From Candidatus Latescibacterota bacterium (GTDB taxonomy: Bacteria; Latescibacterota; UBA2968): a DNA stretch of 64,000 nt. The position numbers and the translations under genes are program-made. The stretch is taken from the NCBI GenBank assembly GCA_022824945.1, contig JAJDYX010000018.1, positions 1 through 64,000 on the forward strand, written 5' to 3'. The notes under the pieces are model-generated. The model was not told the DNA's origin and made no database searches. It saw only the letters and a list, made by a program, of their open reading frames with translations. This document shows positions 23,904-32,191 of the stretch, in pieces (position 1 is the first letter of the stretch; every line of letters begins with the position of its first letter).

Positions 23904-25222
23904 TTTTTGCCAAACCTGTCTTCCCAGTTGTCCAGCGTGACAAAACGGTCGTTTTCGACAACTGTGTAATAGACTCGCTGTAGCCCCTGCCGTCGGTCTG
24001 GACCAAAAGAGACCTGTTCGCCGATGCCCAGATCGAAATCTCGAATGCTGAAGACCGCGTCTTCGAGCTGGCTTCGCTGGGGGGCGTCACTAAGACGGCG
24101 CAGAATTTCAACCATTAATTTGGCGTTGAGAAATCCCTCGAGACTGACAAAGCTTTGCGCAAAGGGTGTGTAGTCTTCTGTCACCAGTTCTTCAGGCGGT
24201 TGCGGGGCGTATTGTTGCATCATTCCGCGGTACTCCTGGACGGCTGGCGTGGATGTTTCTTCGTAGCTGGGCACGACCTGAGAGTTTACGAGCAACTGTG
24301 TGTATGACTCGCTGTTGTCCTGTCCTTCTGTGAGGAGTTTCAAGAGGTTCTCGCTTCCGACAAAGGACAGGTTGGCAATTGGAACGCGCAGGCCCAGGTT
24401 GACGGCGTCGCGCGCAAAGGCCGCACAAGCTGCATAGGCTCCGATGCAGATCACTGCTTCCGGGTCTGATGCTTTCAGTATTTCGACCTGTTTTCGCATG
24501 CTGCCGGTGAATTTTTCTCCGCGGCGGTACGTGGCTTCGCCCACTATTTGCTCTCCGTGCCGTTTCAGGGCACTTCTTACCCCCGCCCATCCACTGCGAC
24601 CATAAGCATCGGCTTGATAGAATACGGCAATGCGTTTTCGGTTGATGCGGACAAAATTATCCACGAGACCGGCGGTTTCCTGGCGGTAGGAGGCGCGCAG
24701 ATTAAAGGCAAAGTCGCCATAAGGCGGTTCTCGCTGGGGTTGCGCGCCGGTGAATGGAAAAAATAGGAAGATGTTTCTATCCTGGAATTTTTTGAGCATG
24801 GGGAGCACGCGGGTTACGGTGGGCGTTCCGACATAACCGAAGAGCAAAAATACTTCGTCTTCCAACATCAATTTCAGGGTGTTTTTGACAGAGGGGTCGG
24901 GTTGGTAGCCGTCGTCATAGGTTTTGAGAACTACTTTGCGTCCCGCAATACCCCCTTGCTGATTGATGTGTGTGAAGTACGCACTGGCACCGCGATACAG
25001 TTCGATGCCCAAACCCCGAGACGGACCGGAGAATGCTGCAGATACGCCGAGTGTAATCTCGGTGTCAGTGACGCCAGATGATGTCTGTGTCATGGTGTGC
25101 CTCCTTGTTTGTGGTTCAAGCTGGCCGGTGTTGGCGACCGCTATCAGAGTTTTCAACCATGGGGCGATCGCGCAACAGGCAAGGCCGGAACGGATGAGTG
25201 CTCTTCTCGTTATTGGTTTCAT
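23900..25222 (-). CDS. ABC-type solute-binding protein (branched-chain amino-acid/amide type)
   Basis: A 440-residue periplasmic-binding-fold protein of the Peripla_BP_6 (LivJ/UrtA-like) group. The N-terminus, counted from ATG 25220-25222, has TRRALIRSGLACCAIAPWL, a twin-arginine-like export signal. The fold is evident from ITLGVSAAFSGPSRGLGIEL, INQQGGIAGRKVVLKTYDDG, FGYVGTPTVTRVLPML and IAVFYQADAYGRSGWAGVR. No permease or ATPase gene is adjacent, so it may serve sensing rather than transport; the coupled HAMP gene fits that idea. A longer frame from 25261 would overlap the PhyH stop region and lacks support. Confidence 0.87.
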   Translation of the reverse strand: MKPITRRALIRSGLACCAIAPWLKTLIAVANTGQLEPQTRRHTMTQTSSGVTDTEITLGVSAAFSGPSRGLGIELYRGASAYFTHINQQGGIAGRKVVLKTYDDGYQPDPSVKNTLKLMLEDEVFLLFGYVGTPTVTRVLPMLKKFQDRNIFLFFPFTGAQPQREPPYGDFAFNLRASYRQETAGLVDNFVRINRKRIAVFYQADAYGRSGWAGVRSALKRHGEQIVGEATYRRGEKFTGSMRKQVEILKASDPEAVICIGAYAACAAFARDAVNLGLRVPIANLSFVGSENLLKLLTEGQDNSESYTQLLVNSQVVPSYEETSTPAVQEYRGMMQQYAPQPPEELVTEDYTPFAQSFVSLEGFLNAKLMVEILRRLSDAPQRSQLEDAVFSIRDFDLGIGEQVSFGPDRRQGLQRVYYTVVENDRFVTLDNWEDRFGKK

Positions 25223-25257
25223 ACGGGATGTGCTCTTTCGCTGACGCCCAGATCTGA

Positions 25258-26058
25258 TCACTCTTCAAGCGTTGGGCGATTTAGCCGCGTGTGATAGGGC
25301 GGTTCCATGACCGCGCGTTGTCGTTCGTTTGCCCATTCGGGTATGTCATAGGCGCGTACATAAGCCATGTTGCCGGCGGTGTAGCGGGTGAGTGTTGACC
25401 GCCGCGGATGATCCGCTTTCCAGGGCAGGGTGCCGTGTGTGACGGCTTCGGTGAAGATGATTGCGTCACCTGCCTTACAGGTGATCTGGCGAATGTGTTC
25501 CTGGTGTTTTTGATACAGGCGCATTTCCTGCGGACAGGGGTAATTGCTTTTGTGCGATCCAGGAATGAGGGAGAGACCGCCGTCGCCTGGATTGACATCA
25601 GTGAGTTGGATGGAGACGACGGTGAGTCCGTTGTGCATTTTGCCATCTCTGAATATATAATACTGGTTGGGGTCAAATCCGGGTCCAGATGAGCCGTGGA
25701 AGCGATGGCCTTCGGCACCTTTGTCCATCCAGAGCAGAAACATCTGGTGGTCGATGCGAAAGCCTTTGCCGAGTATTTCGTTGAGGTAGGGCACTATGAG
25801 GGGGTGCGCCAGCAGGTCGCGGAAGGGATTGCACCAGGGTTCGTCCCAGTGGATGATGCTGCCCAGTTCGCCGCGACCATGCGTACCTTTAAGCGCTGGT
25901 GAGTTGCCATCAAGACGCTGTTCCCTCGGGCGAACACGCCCCTTGTCGAGATTGCGATCAACCGCTTCATTCGCCAGGGCGAGTTCGTCTTTGGTCAAGA
26001 CGTTTTTGACGACAAGATACCCATTGAGGTCAAAGAGATATTTTTCGTCTTCGGTCAT
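25258..26058 (-). CDS. Phytanoyl-CoA dioxygenase (PhyH) family protein
   Basis: A 266-residue Fe(II)/2-oxoglutarate-dependent oxygenase. Family features are YLFDLNGYLVVKNVLTKDEL at the start, the FHGSSGPGFDPNQYY region after the first iron ligand, LTDVNPGDGGLSLIPGSHKS, and AGDAIIFTEAVTHGTLPW with the distal His; the 2-oxoglutarate Arg is likely in RRSTLTRYTAG. The first metal motif, read as H-R-F-H-G-S, departs from the common H-x-D, so iron coordination deserves a check. ATG 26058 overlaps the RDD-gene stop by four bases. Such genes are numerous in this kind of genome and hydroxylate small metabolites. Confidence 0.87.
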   Translation of the reverse strand: MTEDEKYLFDLNGYLVVKNVLTKDELALANEAVDRNLDKGRVRPREQRLDGNSPALKGTHGRGELGSIIHWDEPWCNPFRDLLAHPLIVPYLNEILGKGFRIDHQMFLLWMDKGAEGHRFHGSSGPGFDPNQYYIFRDGKMHNGLTVVSIQLTDVNPGDGGLSLIPGSHKSNYPCPQEMRLYQKHQEHIRQITCKAGDAIIFTEAVTHGTLPWKADHPRRSTLTRYTAGNMAYVRAYDIPEWANERQRAVMEPPYHTRLNRPTLEE

Positions 26059-26720
26059 TGTAAATCTTCCGATTCAGGGTTTTCAATATTGGTGCGGATG
26101 ACGAGCGTACCAGCAATAAAGTCGTGCAGGGCACGGCGTTTCTCATTTGTGAGCATGGTAATTAATTCGGCTATATACCAGATTAAAAGAATTGAGCCAA
26201 ATAAGAGAAATCCTGTTGCGAATTCTCTGTTAATTTCTGTTGCGGATTCGATGTCAATGAAATGATCGCTGCTTATCGTTCCAGTTGTGAAGAGATAAAC
26301 ATGATACACTGTTAAAGCGATGACAGCTAAAATTGGGATGCTATCCCGCAATATGGCATGCCTGAAGGATATGGGCTTATGGGTTTTGGCATCGACGACT
26401 TTAACTCGGGTAACCATTTTGCCGACGGTTTGCCCATACTTGCCGTGCATGGATACGCTATAAATCCAGTGTGGGAAAAATTGTAGAAACCAAACTGTCA
26501 CCAGTTGCCAAACAGGGATGTCGAGTTGCAAGATTAGAGTAAAGATAGCGTGTAATGGCCATAGTACAAGGCTATCTACAAAACCTGCCCAGAGCCTGGG
26601 CCAAAAGGTCAAATACTGTTTTTCTGAAGAGGCCTTGAGGTTCTTATAACACAACCACGCGATCACTGAAGGCACTAAAGCAAAAAACAAATTAAACCAA
26701 ATTTCCATATTTTTTGTCAT
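26055..26720 (-). CDS. RDD-family membrane protein
   Basis: A 221-residue membrane protein. The RDD signature is visible: FWPRLWAGFVDSLVLWPL (Arg and Asp), then GKYGQTVGKMVTRVKVVDA and a late KRRALHDFIAGTLVI. Four to five hydrophobic segments are present. Family roles include ion transport and assembly of membrane complexes; none can be assigned here. The start is ATG 26718-26720; a longer frame up to 26831 lies inside the CehA gene. It overlaps both neighbours by four bases, yet its base composition is visibly AT-richer than theirs, which suggests later arrival into a coupled operon. Confidence 0.85.
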   Translation of the reverse strand: MTKNMEIWFNLFFALVPSVIAWLCYKNLKASSEKQYLTFWPRLWAGFVDSLVLWPLHAIFTLILQLDIPVWQLVTVWFLQFFPHWIYSVSMHGKYGQTVGKMVTRVKVVDAKTHKPISFRHAILRDSIPILAVIALTVYHVYLFTTGTISSDHFIDIESATEINREFATGFLLFGSILLIWYIAELITMLTNEKRRALHDFIAGTLVIRTNIENPESEDLQ

Positions 26721-28174
26721 GGCGATGTTCCAGTTATCAGACTCGCATACGCTTCTCGTCCCTGGCGGAAGAGGTCTTTGACTTCTTCGCGTTGCTGGTC
26801 GGTGTTGTAGCGACCATAGGTGTCGATCCATTTGAGCGCGTCTTCGATGCCGTTGAGAAAATACTGCGCGGATTCATTGCGCTCGGCAGGTGGACGGCCG
26901 CAGGCAAAATAAACCGGGCTGCTGTGCGCGTAGATCGATTGGTCAAAGCTGTCGCGCTGGTTGCCCCAGAGCCGGGCTGCGATCCAGCCGTCGCGGTCGA
27001 TATTTACCCGATGGCGAATGGCGCCCTCGCGTTTGCCTTCGGGATAGTTTTCCCTGTGGATGATGCGGCCATTCATCGCGATTTCGGCGCAGTGAATGGG
27101 GTAATAGGATGTGAATGTGGATTCTATGTCGAGCGAGCCGCCTGAAGGCAATTCGACCGTGGCGCCCATGGGGTGGTCGTTTACGTTCAGGTCAATGGCG
27201 GGACCATTGGTGATAAAGGTGTTGCCCGATTTCATGCCGTCTATCCAGTTTTCGTAGGAGAACGCGCCTCTGGTGTTGACATAGACGCGGTTGTTGGAGC
27301 AGACGAACCAGTCGGTGCCAGTGGAGGCGGGCAAGGCGATGCCACAATTGAGCAGTTTGTACCACAGGTCGTATTCGGGGTCCATCCAGAAGGGGTCGAA
27401 CAGGTTGAAGGCATCCAGTTTGCCCAGTGCTGCGGCAATGGGGGCTTCCATGCCGCGACCGTTGTGACACCATATCACGATGCCGCCTTGATCGCGGGCT
27501 TCGTCGCAGCAAAAGCACAGCGGGGGATAGTCGGGGTCGAATTGCGCGGTGAGGATGTGGCCGCGGCTGACGGGTTGGATGAGGTTGCGGATGTTGAGGA
27601 ACATGACGTGCCCATATCCGAACCCCCAGGGCGAGTTTTCGCCGTAGTGGCGGTTTTCTTCGCCGATATCGAGTACGTGATGTGCGGTGGTAAATTCGTT
27701 CATCACGCCGATGGGATATTTGTTGCTGGCGTAGGGGAGTTGTCTTCTGTCGAGGACGCTTACGACGGTGACGTTGTAGCCTTCCACGCTACAGTCAATG
27801 GCCAGACGGTCGTCGGGACGGGTTTCTTTTTCGTCGTAGTGGATGTGTGTGTTGCCCGGATACCAGTTGTTTTCTTGGGGAATATACCAGCGGTTGAGGG
27901 TGATTTCGATGTCTTTGACGCCGTTTTCCGGCATTTCGACTACGGTGCGGATGGGTTCGTATTCTGTGCCGCGTTCGACCAGTATGTCGGTGCGTCCGCG
28001 TGTGGCTTGAACTTCAAATTCGCCATCGCAGAAGAAGAAGGGCGTGCCGGGGCCGCGTTTGAGCATGGCATCGCGCGGGTGGCAAAAACGGCCGTTGGCG
28101 GTCAGGACGTGTACTTTGGCGTTGATGTGTTCGCCTGTCGCGCTGTCGATAATATGTCCGTGCAGGGTGCCCAT
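26717..28174 (-). CDS. CehA/McbA-family metallohydrolase (PHP-like)
   Basis: A 485-residue protein. A ~110-residue beta-rich N-terminal domain (HGHIIDSATGEHINAKVHVL) precedes the PHP-type hydrolase, whose first metal motif is YPGNTHIHYDEKETRPDD. Further ligands probably lie in VIWCHNGRGMEAP and STGTDWF. The CehA/McbA group hydrolyses carbamates and other esters with divalent metals. ATG 28174 follows GGAG with a short spacer. It heads a coupled set with RDD and PhyH. No signal peptide is obvious, so it is likely cytoplasmic. The natural substrate is unknown. Confidence 0.83.
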   Translation of the reverse strand: MGTLHGHIIDSATGEHINAKVHVLTANGRFCHPRDAMLKRGPGTPFFFCDGEFEVQATRGRTDILVERGTEYEPIRTVVEMPENGVKDIEITLNRWYIPQENNWYPGNTHIHYDEKETRPDDRLAIDCSVEGYNVTVVSVLDRRQLPYASNKYPIGVMNEFTTAHHVLDIGEENRHYGENSPWGFGYGHVMFLNIRNLIQPVSRGHILTAQFDPDYPPLCFCCDEARDQGGIVIWCHNGRGMEAPIAAALGKLDAFNLFDPFWMDPEYDLWYKLLNCGIALPASTGTDWFVCSNNRVYVNTRGAFSYENWIDGMKSGNTFITNGPAIDLNVNDHPMGATVELPSGGSLDIESTFTSYYPIHCAEIAMNGRIIHRENYPEGKREGAIRHRVNIDRDGWIAARLWGNQRDSFDQSIYAHSSPVYFACGRPPAERNESAQYFLNGIEDALKWIDTYGRYNTDQQREEVKDLFRQGREAYASLITGTSP

Positions 28175-28272
28175 CGTACGCTCCGGTTATTCGAGATGTT
28201 TCTGCAATAGCGTTTCGAGAATTCGATCAAATATTCCTTGCAGCCCCTCTCAGAGCTACAAGGAACGCCTGA

Positions 28273-28692
28273 TTATAAGTCGAGCTTGTCTGCAAATGCC
28301 AGCATTTTTGCTTCAACTTCCTGGGCAATCGGTTGTAGTGTTTCCTGGTCAATCTCGATTTGCTGTATCCTTTCATCCACATTTGTCGTGAGACAAAAAC
28401 GCAGGTTGTGTGTCAGGTCGTGTATCGCGTGCCCGATATGGTCTCGAACCGTTCCGGGAGGGTACATCCATTGCCTTGCCCGGGTCTGTTTCAGGTTGAT
28501 GTGGCAGTGACCTTTCCCTCCGTGTTTTTTTGCCTCTCCAAAGCAGTCCAGACGCAAAACCTCCTGGTTGTAAGCATACACAGATGCTGCGGGACCATAA
28601 CCCGCGCGGTCATTCCGCCAATAGACTTCCAGTCGCACATCGTCTTGTATCGGATATGTCGTCCGATCTTGTCTGCCTGGTTGTGTATCCAT
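28273..28692 (-). CDS. Conserved-looking 139-aa protein of unknown function
   Basis: I do not recognise the family. The protein is 139 residues, soluble, and starts at ATG 28692 after AAAGGA. Its N-terminal half looks beta-rich (VRLEVYWRNDRAGYGPAASV, then NQEVLRLDCFG), with a His-rich centre GGKGHCHINLKQTRARQW and a helical C-terminal third ending FADKLDL. The layout (small, single beta sheet plus helix, HxH) recalls small toxin-like or binding proteins, but no catalytic motif is secure. It lies between the glycosidase-like gene and CehA. An imperfect hairpin with 7-bp arms (28234-28240 with 28259-28265) lies just past its stop. Confidence 0.6.
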   Translation of the reverse strand: MDTQPGRQDRTTYPIQDDVRLEVYWRNDRAGYGPAASVYAYNQEVLRLDCFGEAKKHGGKGHCHINLKQTRARQWMYPPGTVRDHIGHAIHDLTHNLRFCLTTNVDERIQQIEIDQETLQPIAQEVEAKMLAFADKLDL

Positions 28693-28772
28693 GTCATATC
28701 CTTTCTGTTGTGGCGCAGATGACTACATGATCTATGGGTCTTTCTTCAGGATATTATTAAAAATTTTTGAAG

Positions 28773-30353
28773 TCAAGATACATCTCTTGTGGATAAAAGA
28801 GATCGAATTCCGCATTCTATGTGATCGACGATGATTTCCCCGTCAATATTCTCCGCAGATTCAAGGGTCAGGCCCAGGTGGTTGTCGCCATAAATAAATG
28901 GCGGGTTTGATAGCGGGATTGTACACGATGGGGGTTGGTCGCCGTCGGGCCAGGTCCATTTCAGATTTTGAGATGGGATTTTTGTGCCGTTGATGTCAAC
29001 TGTGAGTGCGTCGTCTTTTGACAAGCCCTGTATAAAGAAAGTCAGGGTGTTTTCCGAGGGGATGGGTTCGGGGGGTAAGTTCTCACACAGGCGAAATCTG
29101 AAGGTTTCTCGCTGTCCCGTTTTTTGGCGGGAGAGGACGAGTTCTTCTTTGACATAGACTTCGCCCAAACTTTTGCTATTTGCCCAGAGTGAACGGAATG
29201 TGTAGTGTCGATCTGGGCCGATGCTTTGCGGGTTTTTTAATTCTACGAGGTCGTTCATCGCCGCTGGATACATTGCGGGGTTTTTGGCACCACTATTTCC
29301 CGGGGGTTCAAACTGAGGTCCCCAGTGAAAGAAGTAATTTTGGGTCGAGAAACCGTCGGCGCCTGCGGCATAGAAGTTTTGCAACGCAGCGCGGTATTGG
29401 GGCATGTCCATGAGAAATTCTGTGTCTATACTGAGTCTGGGTTGAACCTGGGGATAGACATAACAGTTGTGTTGCCGGGCTATTGATACAAAGTCTTCGT
29501 ATTTTTCGTTGAAGTCGGTGAATCCAAAATCTCCAGGTGCAACATAGTCGATCAGATCCTCTTTGATCCAGGTGGGAACGTCTAAGCTCAGGTTTTTGCA
29601 GCCCGCCATTTGCTGGGGTACGCGTACGCCGAGGATGAGGTTCCGCTCTCTGCCTGCTGGGGAACGGGCATTGTCCAGCATATTGCGGACTTGTCGAATA
29701 AAGCCGGTCATGGTGTTGTGGCTGTGTGATAGTTCAGCTCTGGGAAAACATTCTGCCAGACGGGTGAAGTTAAATTCCATGCCGTCGATGTCAAAGCGGT
29801 TGGCGACTTCCTCCATGATGGCGAGGAGAAAGGCGCGCACTTCGGGTATGGCGTAGTTTAGGGAGCATCCGTATTTGCGGCTTTCGGGCGATGCGCGTCT
29901 GGTGGAGGGTTTGTATTCTATGAGTACCCATTCGGGTTTTTCGTCGCAGAGTTTTTTGAAGAATTCCGTGTGGTGGCCGTGGCGGTCGTTCATTCGGAAA
30001 CCGGCGATAAATTCCATGCCCTGCTTATGGCATTCGTCGATATAGATTTCGACGGGCATGACGCCCGTGTCCATGATAGGTACCAGGCGTTGGTGCTGGT
30101 GCCGGATGTCGTAAGGACATTTGTCGGTTCGCCAGAACATGGTCATTGCTTCGGCGAAGATTTCCTGTACGAGGGTGTCGATACTTCCCGCAGAGGCGTA
30201 ATTGCGAACGATCTGACGCAGTTCTTCGGGTTTGGCCGCCGGGACGCTGAGGTGGCTGGTGGTGTTTGAGGGGTCGCTGACGTAGATGAGGCGGCGCGTG
30301 CCACGGGGTTGAAAGCGGCCCAGGTGCGGGGATGATGTTTGTGAAGTTGGCAT
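28773..30353 (-). CDS. Glycosidase-like TIM-barrel protein
   Basis: A 526-residue protein with a barrel-like first ~380 residues: IYVSDPSNTT, MEFIAGFRMNDRHGHHTEFF, SLNYAIPEVRAFLLAIMEEV, FDIDGMEFNFTRL, and DLIDYVAPGDFGFTDFN. FDIDGMEFNF is typical of the acid-carrying strand of glycoside-hydrolase-like families (GH10/GHL type). The C-terminal ~140 residues form a beta domain (TLTFFIQGLSKDDALTVDIN). There is no signal peptide. Start ATG 30353 follows AAGGACGG. It lies 21 bases after the cupin gene. Glycoside hydrolysis is an inference from fold-like motifs; it could also be a sugar-binding or isomerising protein. Confidence 0.65.
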   Translation of the reverse strand: MPTSQTSSPHLGRFQPRGTRRLIYVSDPSNTTSHLSVPAAKPEELRQIVRNYASAGSIDTLVQEIFAEAMTMFWRTDKCPYDIRHQHQRLVPIMDTGVMPVEIYIDECHKQGMEFIAGFRMNDRHGHHTEFFKKLCDEKPEWVLIEYKPSTRRASPESRKYGCSLNYAIPEVRAFLLAIMEEVANRFDIDGMEFNFTRLAECFPRAELSHSHNTMTGFIRQVRNMLDNARSPAGRERNLILGVRVPQQMAGCKNLSLDVPTWIKEDLIDYVAPGDFGFTDFNEKYEDFVSIARQHNCYVYPQVQPRLSIDTEFLMDMPQYRAALQNFYAAGADGFSTQNYFFHWGPQFEPPGNSGAKNPAMYPAAMNDLVELKNPQSIGPDRHYTFRSLWANSKSLGEVYVKEELVLSRQKTGQRETFRFRLCENLPPEPIPSENTLTFFIQGLSKDDALTVDINGTKIPSQNLKWTWPDGDQPPSCTIPLSNPPFIYGDNHLGLTLESAENIDGEIIVDHIECGIRSLLSTRDVS

Positions 30354-30374
30354 TTGGTCCGTCCTTGTTTGCGT

Positions 30375-30815
30375 TTACGGTGGGTCTGTGTGTTGCGGTT
30401 GCGCGCCATCGGGCAGGGCAGGAACGTCGATGCCAGCTTTTGGCAGGGTGCCGGTCATTTCCTGCTGCGGATGTGCTACAAAGCCAGCGGCACAGCAGTA
30501 GATCATTTTCAGGGGTACGTCTCCTGTGTTGGTGAGTTGATGGTATTCTCCCGGGGGAATGTACACGGCCTGACCGGCTTTCAGGGTTTGTCTTTCGGTG
30601 CCGAGGCACATTTCGCCTTCGCCTTCGATGACGAAGTAGATTTCTTCTTGTGCCTGATTGTGCCAGGGCACCTGCCCCCCGTTGGGTTCAAAGGTGACGA
30701 ATCCAACGGAGAATTCCTTTGTGGGGATGGGGGTGCCAGCACCTGCAACAGGCTGTGTTCTTCTGCGTGCGGGAAATTGTCGGCCTTCAATCTCGCGCAG
30801 GTCTGAGATGATCAT
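30375..30815 (-). CDS. Cupin-domain protein
   Basis: A 146-residue single-cupin protein. Motif 1 is VPWHNQAQEEIYFVIEGEGE (His and Glu metal ligands) and motif 2 is AVYIPPGEYHQLTNTGDVPL. Small cupins act as dioxygenases, isomerases or ligand sensors; nothing specific can be concluded. The start ATG 30813-30815 has GAGGAG about 8 bases upstream. A longer frame reaching 30887 would run into the palindromic repeat and is not supported. It is followed after 21 bases by the glycosidase-like gene, so the two share an operon. Confidence 0.85.
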   Translation of the reverse strand: MIISDLREIEGRQFPARRRTQPVAGAGTPIPTKEFSVGFVTFEPNGGQVPWHNQAQEEIYFVIEGEGEMCLGTERQTLKAGQAVYIPPGEYHQLTNTGDVPLKMIYCCAAGFVAHPQQEMTGTLPKAGIDVPALPDGAQPQHTDPP

Positions 30816-30860
30816 ATACTTACTCCTCTTCATTACACGACAAAGCGAATCTACAAAGCC

Positions 30861-30892
30861 GTCATTGCGGCATGATGTTAGCCGCAATCCAG
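30861..30892. repeat. Dispersed palindromic repeat, compact copy
   Basis: ATTGCGGC (30864-30871) pairs with GCCGCAAT (30881-30888) over a 9-base loop, flanked by GTC and CCAG as in the copies at 17258 and 35378. Compared with 17258, A-T replaces G-C within the stem on both arms, a compensatory change. Confidence 0.8.
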
Positions 30893-30911
30893 AGGTTTTG
30901 GGTGGTAGGGC

Positions 30912-30990
30912 GGGGTTCGTCTATGAACTGGCCCCACATTACCCACTTGTGGGGCAGGCTCTGAGAAGCGGCCAGTTGTACCCCGTTCCG
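30912..30990. repeat. Large nested imperfect palindrome
   Basis: Outer arms CGGGGTT and AACTGGCC on the left answer GGCCAGTT and ACCCCG on the right, enclosing a CCCCACA / TGTGGGG hairpin with a 9-base loop. It sits just beyond the PfpI stop (minus strand) and before the cupin gene, so it could terminate or stabilise the PfpI transcript. No T tract follows. Confidence 0.6.
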
Positions 30991-30991
30991 T

Positions 30992-31582
30992 CTAATCAGC
31001 AGCGACTGTTTCGCGGGTTTTCATTTTTTCGCGCTCTTCAATGAGCAGGTTCATCCAGTGTTTCATGTACTGACCGTGGTCGTTCCACACGCGACCGCTG
31101 ACCAAATTGCCATCGATGACACACGGTTCATCGACGAAGATGCCGCCGCAGACTTCGAGGTCAAATTGGCATTTCCAAACGCAGGCCATGCGACGTCCTT
31201 TGACTACGCCTGCGCGACACGGGATTTCAACGCCGTGGCAGACGCTGGCAACGGGTTTGTTGTGTTCAAAGAAATAGCGCGTGATACGAATGAGGTCGGG
31301 GTTGTCGCGGATGTATTCGGGGGCGCGTCCGCCAGAGAAGAAGATGCCGACGTATTCGGAGGGGTCAATGTCTCGAAAGGCGATGTCGGCATTGATTGAA
31401 TATCCTTTCCATTCTTCGGTGATGTCCCAGCCGGGGGAGATTTCGTGGAGTACCATTTGATAGCGTCGTTTGTCTGGGCCAGCAACAACGGGGGTAAATC
31501 CGTCTTCTTGTATTCTGAGAAATGGGTATAGGGTATCGACGGTTTCTGTGGCGTCTCCAACGATGATGAGGACTTTGTCCAT
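30992..31582 (-). CDS. DJ-1/PfpI-family protein
   Basis: A 196-residue DJ-1/PfpI superfamily member. The nucleophile elbow is PVASVCHGVEIPCRAGVVKG, with Cys in the ASVCHG turn followed by the usual His. GIFFSGGRAPEYIRDNPDL gives the earlier FxPGG-type Gly/acidic loop. The family includes deglycase/glyoxalase-type enzymes, isocyanide hydratases and proteases; the extra Cys residues in the second half are notable. ATG 31582 is preceded by AAAGGAG. It is the first of the minus-strand run PfpI, cupin, glycosidase-like protein, but palindromes lie between it and the cupin gene. Confidence 0.88.
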   Translation of the reverse strand: MDKVLIIVGDATETVDTLYPFLRIQEDGFTPVVAGPDKRRYQMVLHEISPGWDITEEWKGYSINADIAFRDIDPSEYVGIFFSGGRAPEYIRDNPDLIRITRYFFEHNKPVASVCHGVEIPCRAGVVKGRRMACVWKCQFDLEVCGGIFVDEPCVIDGNLVSGRVWNDHGQYMKHWMNLLIEEREKMKTRETVAAD

Positions 31583-31744
31583 GACGGTCTCCTTTGTTAT
31601 ATATCGACGAGGATGGTTTGATGCTCTTGAGCAGAGCGCACGATGGCGTCGGCCCTGCTCGGATGTGACGATCAGGGATGCGATCTTCAGAGGAGAAGGG
31701 GTTGGGTATAAAGAAATGCTACGAGAGGAGAGATAAAAAAAATA

Positions 31745-32191
31745 TTATGGCTTCAACAAACATATATAACCTGCTTGTTCGAAGTGATGATCTGTTGTAA
31801 ATGCCTCTGTCAGGTGACGCTCTTTCATCAGTACGAAACTCGAGCAATCTACAAGAGTCCACTCCTTGTCATCTCGTTGTTTGAAAAATTCCCACGATTG
31901 CCTATCAAGAGCAGCGTCTATGTGGATGATTTCTACATTTGGAGAGGCTTTCAAACTCTCCACGAATGCAGCAATTCTTGGTCGGGGTACTCGTAGTGGA
32001 CTGATCAGTAAAGCGACCAATTCGTTCAGGATATAGTTAGTGGTAATGAATCTACGCTTTTCCTGCCGAGCCCTGCGATAGATTGATGCAGCTTGAGAAT
32101 GATACGGCTGACCGGCGTCAACAAGGTGGCCCCAACCTGCTGTGTCAGCAAAAATATCAGACGTCTGAAGATTTGTTGTATTTCGTGTCAT
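31745..32191 (-). CDS. PIN-domain toxin (VapC-type)
   Basis: A 148-residue PIN-domain RNase. Acidic site residues are seen in FADTAGWGHL (first Asp), NYILNELVALL (Glu), and EWTLVDCSSFVLMKE (Asp in the T-x-x-D-C-x-S-F motif), with EAFTTDHHFEQAGY as the final acidic cluster. The family cleaves tRNA or rRNA. The ORF overlaps the upstream antitoxin gene by 35 bases in another frame, showing coupled translation. The region is AT-rich relative to its flanks. A gap 31583-31744 after it contains a short coding remnant but no gene. Confidence 0.87.
   Translation of the reverse strand: MTRNTTNLQTSDIFADTAGWGHLVDAGQPYHSQAASIYRRARQEKRRFITTNYILNELVALLISPLRVPRPRIAAFVESLKASPNVEIIHIDAALDRQSWEFFKQRDDKEWTLVDCSSFVLMKERHLTEAFTTDHHFEQAGYICLLKP

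Noticed and set aside
27173-28210. 345-codon plus-strand frame opposite the CehA-type gene
   Set aside because: Val/Ala/Gly-rich mirror of a well-supported gene; no family features.
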